DNA of 64,000 nt from NCBI GenBank assembly GCA_033239125.1, contig BSWB01000002.1, positions 161,541,909-161,605,908 on the forward strand, given 5' to 3'. This document shows positions 48,580 through 59,054 of this stretch, in pieces (within the stretch, counting starts at the first letter, position 1; each line of letters begins with the position of its first letter). The notes under the pieces were generated by a model. It worked only from the letters and a program-made list of their open reading frames with translations, had not been told where the DNA came from and ran no database searches. The position numbers were made by a program, and so were the translations under genes. The stretch comes from Fagopyrum homotropicum. Lineage: Eukaryota; Streptophyta; Magnoliopsida; Caryophyllales; Polygonaceae.

Positions 48580-49554
48580 TCTCTATATGAAGAAGACCAT
48601 AAACTCGATACCAAGCAAGCTCCAAACCATAAGTGAGATCGAAGAGCAATTTCTGCTTAACTTCACTTCAGCTCACTCACATGAAGATTTGACTGCACCT
48701 TCCCACATTACAGTAAGATGAATCTGTCTTTTCATTTATTAGCTTTCATTTGCATGCTTATCAACTGGCTAATTGTTGTATTCTTGTTGGAAATCGATTT
48801 GCTAATTTCTTGTTAATATCAACTGGTTTAGTCTCTGTTTGTTTTTTAATCCCCCTTCCTGTATGAATATCGATCCATTAATGGATTCTTGAGTTCTACT
48901 TCGAACATTTCTCCTCCGCTTTTGACAGTTTTGTTGTATTTCCTATTAAACCCTATTTTCATTTAGTATCCGTTCGATTTCAACTCCGAAAACGGAATGA
49001 CATGAAAATGTCATTATTTTCTTACTTACTTTACCCCATTTCATTGTCGTTAAAAAGTATATATATGAGACTACGTAAACCTAACTCACGAAAGTATTGT
49101 GTGTAGGTTCACTTTAACGATATGATACTAGGTAAACATTATGTAGGTTATCAGAGTGTCAACTAGCTTAGAATAGTTGCCCTCGAGGGGGAGTTTTGAG
49201 TGTGGAAATGTTCTACCTCGACAATATGATAATACGTAAACCTAAGATAAAACCCCGAAAGACTTACACATACGTGTCAAGAAGACAATTAATGCGCTCT
49301 TTTCTATTTTATCAATTTATGTGGCTATCTTGCTCCAAAGAAACGTGGTTCTGATAAGGTTTGCACAGTTGCACTTCGTTCACTTAATTTCGGGACCGCT
49401 CGGTTTGGTACGTATAGGAACAAAGGATCAAAGAGGATGCCATTAGAGGATTTTCTTCAACCCTTCTATCTTATTTCTTCATATTCCATAACGTAAGAAG
49501 TGGTAATTCATGCATGTTGTGCGTAGGTACTAGGCGCGAGACACTTTGTGTGTA
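48580..49554 (+). promoter_or_regulatory. Probable 5' leader and leader intron of the DUF594 gene
   Basis: The sequence ACATTACA followed by GTAAGATG near 48711 looks like an exon end and donor. TTGTGCGTAG at 49517-49526 looks like an acceptor, leaving a 28-nt untranslated segment before ATG 49555. The intervening ~815 bp is T-rich and intron-like. It carries a fragment (about 48961-49005) of the left end of the Tourist-like MITE family. The model rests on splice consensus only. Confidence 0.4.
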
Positions 49555-51843
49555 ATGGCAAGATTCTCGTCAATAGCCTCAATCTCGTTACTTTGTGACG
49601 CAGCAGCTGCGCCAGGCGCTCCTTTATTGGACGACTCCATTGACTCGCCCTTGTTCGTGACTATTTTGTTGGTTTTCTCTGTAACCATTCTCTTGTTGGT
49701 GTTGCTTTGTTTCCTTGGATGGCTAAGACGAAGTGTGCGTGGCGGAAGCTTTGTCAAGTATGCAACCAAAATGAGTTACTTGTTGATCCCCGTCTCTATA
49801 ACCTACATCATAGGACTTATGCATAGTACGGAGGAGCCCAATGTTTTGTACCCGGTATGGTCAGGTGCGCTCATATACGCATATGGAGGAGTTGTGACCG
49901 TGACTGCGTGTGATCTTAGCGACAATGAGGATACGGTACGGTACGTTTGTGGTACTCTTCCTTTGTTCTTTTGGACACTTTGGTTGGCAGTTCTTGTTTA
50001 CCCTAGCAAAAAGTTACATCCAGGAAGCAAGTCAATGAGTTTGTTAGAGTTGATTGAGCCGACGGTGCCTTTGTTTTTGTGGATATGTGCAATCCTTTGG
50101 TTCTTAGTCTTGGCATTCATCAACACCAAGCAAACGTTAGAGGCTTTCTACAAAGCAAGCAAGTCTAAGGGTTTGCCGGAGTTGGTTGAGCCCACCATGC
50201 GCTACATGCGCCAAGGGAGGGATATAGTCGACATGGCTAACGATCCTTTGACAATGCGAGGATACAAGTACGTAATTTGGGGGAATCCCTCCGACACTAC
50301 TAGGATCACCACCACCGAAGACATATGGGAGTGGATTGACACTCCCGCGGTTGGTGATGAAGAAGGACAACAAAATCGAGAGTCATTAACTTTTGCTTAT
50401 TGCCCGGGTAGGGAACGTTTGAGGGACTTGTGTCTTTCGTATGCCTTCTTTAGGCTCATTCTTAGAAGATTCGCGGGTTTTCCCCTTCATGAGAGTTGTA
50501 AGCCGCATACAAGACGGTTTGTTCTCGAAGGGCTACTTCGTGAAAGTGACTCCGAAAGAGTTTTCCGTGTGATTGAGGAAGAGCTTGGTTTTCTCTTTGA
50601 TTTCTTCTACACCAAGTCTCACGTCTGCAGCTCTTACAGATTTCGCGATATGTTGCAAAGCCTAGGGCATATTGTTTTGCTTGTGTCTTTTGTTGCTTTT
50701 TCAATTCGATTCTTAACACGTGAAATTGCTCAATGCAATACTCTCGTCATGGAGTATAGGAAACGTAAGGTTCAATACACAAGAGCAGTTGATTTCACAG
50801 GAGTGATCCTCATAGTGTTTATCTTACTAGAATGTTCCAAATACGTTATGGTTTACTACTCGAACCGAAAGATGGTTTGGCTTCTTTGCACCGGTCGTAA
50901 CAAGGCAATTGACGACAACAAGTTATGGGCATTGATTATGGAAAAGAGGATCGTATGGATTTGGACCATCAAACATTACACATCAACTTCGCGTCTTCTA
51001 AGCTCGCTTACGAAACCCTGGCAACGGAAACTCGGGCAATACTCGTTCCTCGAGAGTTATCATCGAGTTCCAATACTTGCACGTAAGATCTTTTCTCCAT
51101 TAGCTAAACTTGTTAAGCTTCCGAGAGTCGGACAAGATGGAAACTTCAGCGTGCAACTCTCTACAGAACTAAAGCAAGCGATTGTCTCATCTCTCCTTCA
51201 AAATGAACTCAACGTATCTCCAGGGAAATCAACAATAACACGATTGCATTTTGCGGATGAAGAGGATACAACAACGTTGTTGAATGCTTGCCACCTCGAG
51301 ACACATGATGACGTTGCTCGTGTCATCTTAGTATGGCATATAGCCACAAGTTTTTGCGAGTTTCTTCATCCTCCAAATACCGAAGAATCCAATGATCAAG
51401 ACGATGTCAACTTCCTTGTTTCAACACAATTGTCTAAATATTGCGCCTACTTGCTAGCGTTTTCTCCGGGGCTCCTTCCCGATCATCCTTACACCACCGA
51501 ACGTCTCTTTGAACAAGCGGTAAAACACGCAAATGAACTCGACATGAAAGGTATGGATATGAGATCGCGATACAACTTCTTGCTCGAATTGAATCGACGG
51601 GATCCAAACGACGATAAAGTTGTTGTTAAGGGTGCTATGTTGGCTAGTACATTGATCGGTCAAGTGTTGAACACTCCAAACAATGGTTGGCGAGTTCTAG
51701 CGGAGTTTTGGTCGGAGTTAGTCTTGTATTTGGCGCCGTCGGATAATGTGGGTGTGCATGGAGAGTACTTGGCTAGTGGTGGTGAGTTCATTACACACCT
51801 TTGGGCTCTTCTAACTCATGCTGGGGTTCTCACTAGAAATTGA
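49555..51843 (+). CDS. DUF4220/DUF594 multi-pass membrane protein
   Basis: Intronless coding region of 762 residues from ATG 49555 (MARFSSIASIS); the frame is open slightly further upstream but without an earlier ATG. Hydrophobic segments lie near residues 33-57, 72-90, 100-118, 130-150, 170-190, 370-390 and 415-435. This N-terminal membrane part plus the middle region (LMEKRIVWIWTIKHY-type sequence) is typical of plant DUF4220 proteins. The C-terminus has the histidine-containing VILVWHIATSFCEF segment and a final DUF594 region (about 690-745, with LAEFWSELVLYLAP). The biochemical role of the family is unknown; members are often multicopy and intronless in plants. A 5'UTR intron is likely: donor GTAAGA near 48712 and acceptor GCGTAG ending at 49526. 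A LINE fragment lies 27 bp after the stop codon, so the native 3'UTR is probably altered. Confidence 0.9.
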   Translation: MARFSSIASISLLCDAAAAPGAPLLDDSIDSPLFVTILLVFSVTILLLVLLCFLGWLRRSVRGGSFVKYATKMSYLLIPVSITYIIGLMHSTEEPNVLYPVWSGALIYAYGGVVTVTACDLSDNEDTVRYVCGTLPLFFWTLWLAVLVYPSKKLHPGSKSMSLLELIEPTVPLFLWICAILWFLVLAFINTKQTLEAFYKASKSKGLPELVEPTMRYMRQGRDIVDMANDPLTMRGYKYVIWGNPSDTTRITTTEDIWEWIDTPAVGDEEGQQNRESLTFAYCPGRERLRDLCLSYAFFRLILRRFAGFPLHESCKPHTRRFVLEGLLRESDSERVFRVIEEELGFLFDFFYTKSHVCSSYRFRDMLQSLGHIVLLVSFVAFSIRFLTREIAQCNTLVMEYRKRKVQYTRAVDFTGVILIVFILLECSKYVMVYYSNRKMVWLLCTGRNKAIDDNKLWALIMEKRIVWIWTIKHYTSTSRLLSSLTKPWQRKLGQYSFLESYHRVPILARKIFSPLAKLVKLPRVGQDGNFSVQLSTELKQAIVSSLLQNELNVSPGKSTITRLHFADEEDTTTLLNACHLETHDDVARVILVWHIATSFCEFLHPPNTEESNDQDDVNFLVSTQLSKYCAYLLAFSPGLLPDHPYTTERLFEQAVKHANELDMKGMDMRSRYNFLLELNRRDPNDDKVVVKGAMLASTLIGQVLNTPNNGWRVLAEFWSELVLYLAPSDNVGVHGEYLASGGEFITHLWALLTHAGVLTRN

Positions 51844-51869
51844 TCATTTTCCTAAGAAATCTACCTTCT

Positions 51870-52550
51870 ACTTTTTTTTTTTTTTTTTTTTTTGTTTTTT
51901 GTTTTTTTTGAAAGTTTAATTGTATTAGATAGAGGAGAATGTACAGGAGAGTTCAAGTGCTAGATCAAGATCAAAAACAGGAGGGAGAGGGATTATTGAA
52001 AGTGAATTCCTAGAATTCTAGCATTAGCAAGGCTTTGTAAGGATCTGTCCTTCCAGTGATGAGCAAGGTGCATCCTGGTGCCGCTAATAATCATCCCAGC
52101 ACAGTCCACAGCTCTAGTGAAGGTCTTGCAGTACACAAGGTTGTTTCTAGCCTTTCAAACAAAGTATATGAATGCAGTAATAGTAGCAATCCTGGCACTT
52201 TCCAGTAGATTATGTCTTGGGTTAGGTCTCGAGCAAAGCCATGACCATACATTGTTGTTGTATGGGGCGGGATAGGGGACTCTAGTCCATCTAGAGATTA
52301 TGTCAAGCACAAGCGAGGAATAACTGCAATGATGCCATAAGTGATCATCATCTTCCACCATATACCTGCATAGCATGCAAATGTCATTAGTATCAAGGTT
52401 CCACTTTTTGAGCCTAGAGAGTGTTGGGAGCTTCTTGTGGTAGGCAATCCAAGTGGTAAAGCAACACTTGGGGGTATTGGTCTTGAACCATAGTGATTTG
52501 AAGGGGTTAGGATGGGGTGCAGGAGCCTGATGGTTGAAAAACTTATACGC
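51870..52550 (-). pseudogene. 5'-truncated LINE fragment next to the DUF594 gene
   Basis: On the minus strand the translation includes DICMLCRYMVEDDDHLWHHC (zf-RVT CxxC...HxxxxC), YPAPYNNNVWSWLCSRP, then IYFV, a TGA where WKARN is expected, and KARNNLVYCKTF through LANARILGIHFQ. A short 3'UTR follows and then an A-rich tail (poly-T at 51871-51893 on the plus strand). Reverse transcriptase and endonuclease are lost. The 3' end points toward the DUF594 stop codon 27 bp away. Confidence 0.82.
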
Positions 52551-53425
52551 CAGTTTGTATTTCTTTTGTATAACTTGTTATGTATTTCTTTTGTATTACA
52601 TTGTAGATTGTTTTCATCAATCGAGTATGCAATTTACATTCTTTCTATTACAAGTTTGTGTTTGTAATTGTAAACACTAAGAAATCGGTCTAAATCGATC
52701 TCCTCTAATCTTTTTATTTAAGTCTATATTAACAAAATTATATTTATGATAAAAAAAAGAAGTAATATCACACACACACTTTTGTGATAAATAATTAATT
52801 ATAAATAATAAATAATTTAAGCATTAATTAATCGGCATTCCATTAAAGAAAAGGATTAGCTCTTTTGAAGAACACAAGAAGAGAAATGCATTAAGAAAAA
52901 AAAAAGTATACATATCTCTAGAGCCCCACAATCGCAATCATCATTCATTATTATTTAAAAATATGAATTTAAATTGACCAAAAATATATATTTCTGAAAT
53001 GATAATATAAAACATATACTAATCATACAAAGATATTTTGGTGATTATAAAAATTTTTTTATGTAGTTTGTAACTATATACAATTGATTTTTTAAATAAT
53101 TATCATTTTGAGGGTAATTTTGTGTAATTTGCATTTCTTAAATCGACATGTAAATTTTAGCAAATATAAATAAATCTAAAAGTAATTAAAAATATAGGTT
53201 AGAAACAACTTAATAGTATATTTTTTTTAAGGGAACAACTTAATAATATTTTTTTTTGGTGATTGAACAACTTAATTATATTAGAGATTAGAATTAAGCA
53301 CTCGTGTATAATCCAAATGAGCAATTAAATTAAATAAGCATTCACATTCATCTCAACAGTTAATCAGCAGTTAATCTTCAAAATTGGAAGAACAATTTGA
53401 AGGAGAAGACGTTTAACATCATCGA
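52551..53425. other. Gene-free AT-rich spacer
   Basis: Contains TGTATTTCTTTTGTAT twice (52560, 52587) and AT-rich low-complexity sequence. The 3'UTR of the HVA22 gene probably occupies the last 100-200 bp. Confidence 0.4.
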
Positions 53426-54391
53426 TCAATAGTATGAGTATCTATCATACTCATCAAAATTACCCATGTAATGGTTCCTCTTCGATTTCGCTCCTCTATC
53501 AGTCTGCACAAATTTCACCAATTTCAACAATGTGTTTAAGCATAATGTTAATTTCAAATTAATTTTAAGTAAAAAGTAATTACCTTACTAATAATTCTCT
53601 GAAAAGCTTCAGTACCATTCTCCTCCATATACCGTTCAGCCGCCGTTAAAATATCATCTGGTTGCCGGAAAACATCTTTCTTTTTACACCGTTCAGCCGC
53701 CGTTAAAATATCCTCTTGTTGCCGGAAACCATCTTTCTTCTTACACCGTTCAGCCGCCGTTAAAATATCATCTTGTTGCCGGAAACCATTTTTCTTCTTG
53801 GGTAAGTACCAGATAGTGGTAGTCTGATAAGGGTTAAAGTAAAATGGTCTAATGAAGTTCTTATACAGATACGAAGCGCCATTGAACTGCGGCAACACTA
53901 ACCAACATGTCAAACACAACTTTGCATATCCCCAAATCGGAAACCTGCAAATATTAGAAGAACAATCAATTCTAAACTTTCTAAAAGTAAATAAAAATCA
54001 AGTTTTTAGGGTTTTACGATTCGAGGATCTTGGCGCAAGTGAGTTCGAAGAGTGTGATTAGCGAGTATAAAACCCAGTATGTCAGCCATTGTTGATCATC
54101 AGCTCGTGATCCATTCTCTATTGCTTTGATTGAAGCATGTCTGTACAAAAACACAGAAAATACATTGCATTACCTTTGCTGTACAAAGTGGAAAGAACAA
54201 AGGTAAATGGTGAGTTACAGTGGATAAACAAGAGCAACAAGGGGCCTGCAAACAAGAAAGTATATATATTAATTACAATATTTTTGATAAAGATTGTTTC
54301 TTTAGTAATTGAAAGAGAAGATTTGCAGGAAATACCCAGCAAGAACATCAAAGTTGTTTGCTACTACAGTAAAAAAGTTACTAGAGCCCAT
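53426..54391 (-). CDS. HVA22: HVA22-like protein (TB2/DP1, REEP family), five exons, with tandem repeats
   Basis: Five exons on the minus strand: 54336-54391, 54219-54245, 54018-54140, 53584-53944, 53426-53503. GT-AG junctions join in phase to 214 residues plus stop. The N-terminus (MGSSNFFTVVANNFDVLAGP) and the segments LVYPLHASIKAIE, DQQWLTYWVLYSL and WLVLPQFNGASYLYKNFIRP are diagnostic of HVA22/TB2-DP1 proteins. These form membrane hairpins that shape tubular ER; plant members are known as abscisic acid- and stress-induced. Exon 2 is a 27-nt microexon. Residues 118-174 are three tandem copies of a 19-residue unit, KKK-x-x-FRQ-x-x-DILTAAER-C/Y, coded by an exact 57-bp DNA period. The last copy leads into the family's usual DILTAAERYMEENGTEAF tail. 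The neighbouring DUF594 gene is unrelated. Repeat number apart, the gene looks intact. Confidence 0.88.
53610..53780 (-). repeat. 57-bp coding tandem repeat, three copies, in the HVA22 gene
   Basis: Three consecutive 57-bp units with near-identical GTTCAGCCGCCGTTAAAAT cores (about 53632, 53689 and 53746 on the plus strand). The period is a multiple of three, so the reading frame is kept and 19 residues are repeated. Divergence between units is a few bases, suggesting recent duplication. Confidence 0.9.
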
Positions 54392-54742
54392 TATGTCTTC
54401 TTCTTCTTCTTTCTTGTTTGAGTGAATTAGGGTTTGTGAGAGGAGTTTCTGGGTAGCTAGCTTAGTTTACCCTCTTGGTTGTCTAAATGGGTAAAGTTGT
54501 GTATAAAGGAGGGCAAATTATGGAAATGAAAAAAGAAACGCGTTTTAGTAGAAATTTGAGTGGGAAAAAGGTTAGTGATTGGTAGAAAATTTTTCTTGGA
54601 TTCTCTTGTTGTGAAGATGAATTGCCGGAATTTGGGGGTTGGAATGTATGAAATTGCATTGGAATTCGAGGAGCAAAGACTTTTGTTTATATTTCTTTTT
54701 GTTTATATTTATTTAGGATTGCGAACCGAATTGAGGCTAATC

Positions 54743-54952
54743 GCTTTGATACCATGTCAAAGTCCGATACAGACGGACCGGTAGAGCGGTGGTCGTGTGC
54801 ATACGAGCGCACATGCGCATTAGGCCCAGCAAATAACCCCGGCGAGGTTCCTTCCTAACACCAGTTGACAATAGAAGAAGTTGCCCACCGACCTTATATA
54901 CTAGGCTTGGAGTGTCCCCGTCTTTCGATGTGAGATCTTATTATCTCCAACA
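54743..54952 (-). mobile_element. TRIM-like LTR with adjacent primer-binding site
   Basis: On the minus strand the LTR begins TGTTGGAGATAATAAG (54952) and contains TCTCACATCGAAAGACGGGG and GCCTAGTATATAAGG. It ends GACTTTGACA at 54755, giving about 198 bp with TG...CA borders. TGGTATCAAAGC (54754-54743) follows at once, matching the initiator-tRNA primer site. Short LTRs with this CCCACATCGAAAGA-type start are typical of TRIM elements. The second LTR is not visible, so the element is truncated close to the primer site. Confidence 0.7.
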
Positions 54953-54956
54953 GTAT

Positions 54957-55974
54957 TCCCCAATTATCTATCGAAAAAATGTTGCAACAAAATAATATGG
55001 ATAGATAGTTAAATCAGTAAAATTGTATATATAAAATAAAATTTTAGAATCATTTTAAACGGTAAACATATGAACATGCTATACGATAGAATTACATCTA
55101 AATATTTGGAGTAAGGAAACCATAATTTTAACATGTTACAATTGAAAATTGATACTAATACTTATTGATTCTATTATAACCAAATATTTATTTTAATATT
55201 TTCTATTTTTATATTTATATTTCTTTATATTATGTGAGACGGATAATCATTACTTTAATATTTAAAAATTACTACAAACAATCCAACAATATTGACTAGA
55301 GAGAATAAAAAATGTATATGCTAGGTATATAGGATAAGTAATTTAAAATAAAAGTAAAAAGTAAAAAAATGACATTTATTGTGAAATTGAGTATAATCTG
55401 AAATATACTTTGACATTTTACAATGAGGTGAAAAGATTCCTCAATAACAATAATTGAAAACTTGAAAAATCAATGCATGGGAGTAACTTACACTGATTTC
55501 TGCAGTCAAAAAAAGTTACACTACATTGTGTCATTGAAAAGACAAGAAATTCACAGATGATATATTTCCAATACTTTTTTTTTAAAACTAATAAGAAAAT
55601 GGTTTTATTTTTATATAAGAACTTGTTCATCGTAAACCCTAGAAAGAATCCTAGAGTGTTGACCTATAGAATAACCATCTCAACTCTACATAGAGGACAA
55701 AAAGAAAGATATCGAACACGACAAATTTGTTCATGGAGATTTTAGTGGGTATTTGCTTGAATATTCTCGTGATTTATATATAAGTTCGATGAACTACTCT
55801 TTTCAATATTAATTGGTTATGAAATGAGATCTTGTTGACTATTAGTTGAACACGGGTCTAACACATATGTATAATCAAGTGTGCGATATTTCCATGTTAT
55901 ATTGGCCTACTGGTAGACGGCGGTCTATTATTCGTTCCAACACAAAGATTGAGATGTTTAGACTCATCTCGTTC
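54957..55974. other. Gene-free AT-rich region
   Basis: AT-rich; no gene or bounded element recognised. Confidence 0.45.
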
Positions 55975-56190
55975 ATAAAAAAGCTTATTATATATTCTAA
56001 CAGAACAATATGAGCTTTGACAATCTCATATTCAACTCGTTTATAAATGAGTCGTGTTCGAACTAAGCATAACTTTATCCGAGCTTAAACGTGTTTATAT
56101 TTGACTCATTTAGAGAATTAACGAATTCAAGTGGAATGTTTTCCGAGTCAAACGAGCAGTTGAACGTGTATAACAAGCGTACGTAACCAT
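55975..56190. mobile_element. Remnant with GAGCTTG/CGAGTC arrays, copy 2
   Basis: Words such as CAACTCG, GAGCTT, GAGTCGTG and CGAGCAG in both orientations, similar in style to 39712-39975. No defined ends. Confidence 0.35.
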
Positions 56191-56657
56191 CGGATTTTAA
56201 AATGGTTTCCGACTGATTTATTCTTGAGTCCTAAGTTATTGAGTTTGTCGTCCTTACGACATTGATGACACATGGACTATGATTGTCTCGTCCGAATTGA
56301 CTGACCGGTCTTAAGAAATGTCGTCAAATATCAGCTCAACCAGACATTTATAAATTAGAGGGGGTGTAGTAACTCTCTATCCGACGTAAGTAATAAATAT
56401 ATTAAATTTTAACTAGTATATATAAAATCAGTGAATTACACTGTCAATTGTCAATCAATTTTATAATGAAATTTGATGTTAGGTTCATGTGTGCTCAAAT
56501 AAGTGATACTCAACGCCATATTGACCTCCCAATGTCTTTCGACTCACATGCAAAAACTCACACCTAACCCTCTAGTTTTTATAGGTCGGGCTTACCCCAG
56601 CTCAAATTTGGAGTAAGGCATACATTCATAACAATACTTTGGGACAAGTGGGTAGAA

Positions 56658-56955
56658 CTATTCAAAGGTCCGAATCTGGAACGGACCGGAATAATGCAGA
56701 TCGAAAATGGACTGAATTATTCAGTTTTGTTCAGGTCCAAAATCGGTCCAGGTCTCCGGAAAACTTGTGATATTTACATAATCATAGTTCCGGACATGAA
56801 CTGGATCGAACCGGAACAATACCTATATGTTTTAGGTCTTTTTTTTTTAAAAAAAAAAAGTCCGGACCGAATTGGTTGGACTGAAGACCGAACATGTTGG
56901 TTTTGGTCCGATCCGATCCAAAAACCAAACCGAACCAGGCAAATGAACGGTCCTA
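56658..56955. mobile_element. hAT-type GGTCCG element, related to the tandem duplication at 23351
   Basis: Starts near AGGTCCGAATCTGG and ends GAACGGTCCTA. It shares CACAAGTTTTCCGG-type, GAACAATA and GTTGGACTGAAGACCGAAC blocks with 23460-24090 in the opposite orientation. A T-run/A-run pair at 56838-56861 forms a perfect AT hairpin in its centre. Confidence 0.6.
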
Positions 56956-56959
56956 CAAG

Positions 56960-57655
56960 TGAGTGACCCGGGTCGGACATACCATAACTCGCACAACTCG
57001 AGAACCAAATTAGATACATCGCACAAACCAACCCTACTTACACAAAATTAGCCATTATATATATATACATTACCCTATAAGCCAATTCATTATTGGAAAT
57101 TCTTGCAAACTCTATGATATACTACTCCATGAAACTTGTTACTATTGTACTGATTTGTCACAAACTAATTATGGTACCAAAATATATTAAAAAGGGAAAG
57201 TTACAGCGCAACACATCGAGATATAAGTGGGGAACAGAGCACCTGAAAACCCACCTGAAAGGCTGATTCTCACCATGTGTGCCCTTCTCACTCCCACGTA
57301 TACTACTATTGCCTTACACAGTAACTCTTCTTTTGTCTTCCCACTTCATATTTCTCACCGTGTGTTACCCCTCTCTTTTTTACCTCTACATTAACCTATC
57401 ATTCAATGCTACTGCACTTTCTACTATCTAATCCTAGTACTAACTTAATAACTTATCATTCATTTGGTAAGACTTGCCTAAGGGAGTACACCTATTTAGT
57501 TTCGATTGAGATCGTGAATGTCCCACGTTAACAATACGATATTGTGTGAATCTGTATTATGATTCTCTGAAAACGTGTGTGCACAACTCTAACTCCATTA
57601 AAAAATGTAACAAATGGAAAGTTATGTTGTTATAATATATTTGGTGGATGTAAAG
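56960..57655. other. Gene-free spacer
   Basis: A short TA tract at 57056-57067. No gene. Confidence 0.4.
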
Positions 57656-57656
57656 T

Positions 57657-57829
57657 AGGGTTCTTGAAACTGTCCGCTTTAGACCGTAATATTATCTACC
57701 GAACCGCTTCTTGACCCACACTTCGGAGTTCCATGGACGGAACGTATTGACTCGATTTGATTTTCTTAGACAAAATACCGAGATGGTGCAGTTCGGTTCA
57801 AACCCAGATCGGTCGTAACCGGCTCCTAC
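57657..57829. mobile_element. Possible short hAT-type remnant
   Basis: Left TAGGGTTCTTGAAACTG and right GTCGTAACCGGCTCCTA are weak inverted ends around ACCG/CGGTTC words. No target duplication. Confidence 0.35.
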
Positions 57830-58166
57830 TTTCAAAAAAAATATTATGTAAAATAAAAGAAACCAATCAAATAGTTAAACCAACAAAGTTCATCTTCAAA
57901 TCCATGGCATGCACAATATTAACATCATATAATTATATATATACTAGCAAGTAAGTAACATACATTAAACCTTAAACCACATAAAATATCAAGTTATATC
58001 TCACCAACAATAAAAAATCACATAATTAACCCTAATACTCCATGTGGTAAAAAAAAACTCAAACAAAAACCATGTCATAAACAATTGATTAATTAAAAAT
58101 CTCAAATGCACACACCGACACATAAAAATCCACACTAAACACAGAAACAAATTAATTAAGATTTAG

Positions 58167-59054
58167 TTATGATGATGAAACATCATGGTGATCACTCGCC
58201 CTACTTTGGCTCACACTTGATTGATCATTCCCTTGATGATGATGATTATTGCCTCCTGAAAAGTTCCTAAACGAATTCAATGACATCAACATCCCAAATT
58301 GCCCCTCCGCTCCTCCGCCGCCGTAGCCTGGTTGTTGGCCGGAGAGTAACGCCATTGGAGCACTTGCAAGGTTCATGAAATGTAACCCATTGGATCCACC
58401 TCCAGTTGCAGGAAAAGCCCACATTGTATTATTATTATTGTTGTTGTTGTTATTATTGTCGCCCATCAAATTGCCAAAGCCGCCGGGAACCATACGAAGT
58501 GTAGACGGGCCTTGGCCGTCAGACCCGCCAGCGACTAATTGGAGAGTGTTGTTGTCAAGCCCGGTTGACCCGGTTAAAAGATTTCTCCGGCCACCAGTGA
58601 AGTATCCGGCGGCGGAGGATGGAGGTACTATTCCGGCAGATATGGTGGCGGAGGAGCGAGAGCTTCGAAGAGAGATGTTAAGAGTAGAGAAGTTAGCTGG
58701 AATTGTGCCGGTGCCGGTGGCGGCGATGACAGCTGGCTCAGCTTGATGGAGGAGCCACTCGATGGTTTCTCCGTCGGTTCGGTGGCCGAGTTCTTTAGTG
58801 AGTTGGAAAACCCTAGCGGCGCAGAGAGCCGGCATCCGGATGCGACGCCCACGGCCGTCGACTTTAGTGTGGCGGTCTTTAGTCGAGGCGCGTTTCGGAG
58901 AGGGTTTCTTCGCCGGTGCCGGAAGAGCGGCTGGCGGCGCTGATTGTTGCGTTTGAATCGGCCAGACGGATGAGGAAGTTGGTCGAACTCTGATTTGGTC
59001 GTCTTCGACGACTTTGTGGTGGAGGAGGTGCAAGAAAGTGGGCTCTTCAGCCAT
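58167..59054 (-). CDS. Class I TCP transcription factor
   Basis: Intronless gene for 295 residues from ATG 59054 (MAEEPTFLHLLHHK); the frame is open upstream but without an ATG. The TCP domain occupies residues ~54-108: basic region KDRHTKVDGRGRRIRMPALC, first helix AARVFQLTKELGH, loop RTDGETIEWLL, then the class I continuation AATGTGTIPANFSTLNISLRSS. The short class I basic region is clear. The C-terminal half is glycine-, serine- and asparagine-rich with a run of ten asparagines (about 200-209) coded by AAT/AAC triplets, and a His-rich tail. Class I TCPs bind GTGGGNCC-type sites and regulate cell proliferation, growth and hormone responses. Closest by memory are the TCP7/8/14/15/21/23 group; I cannot assign an orthologue. 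The gene is much more GC-rich than its surroundings. CT-rich leader sequence lies at 59055-59230. Confidence 0.93.
   Translation of the reverse strand: MAEEPTFLHLLHHKVVEDDQIRVRPTSSSVWPIQTQQSAPPAALPAPAKKPSPKRASTKDRHTKVDGRGRRIRMPALCAARVFQLTKELGHRTDGETIEWLLHQAEPAVIAATGTGTIPANFSTLNISLRSSRSSATISAGIVPPSSAAGYFTGGRRNLLTGSTGLDNNTLQLVAGGSDGQGPSTLRMVPGGFGNLMGDNNNNNNNNNNTMWAFPATGGGSNGLHFMNLASAPMALLSGQQPGYGGGGAEGQFGMLMSLNSFRNFSGGNNHHHQGNDQSSVSQSRASDHHDVSSS

Noticed and set aside
49546..49554. A start upstream of ATG 49555 for the DUF594 gene
   Set aside because: The upstream extension begins with TTG, which is not a usual plant start; the next ATG is in good context.
58375..58956. Plus-strand frames of up to 123 residues
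   Set aside because: They are antisense shadows of the GC-rich TCP gene.
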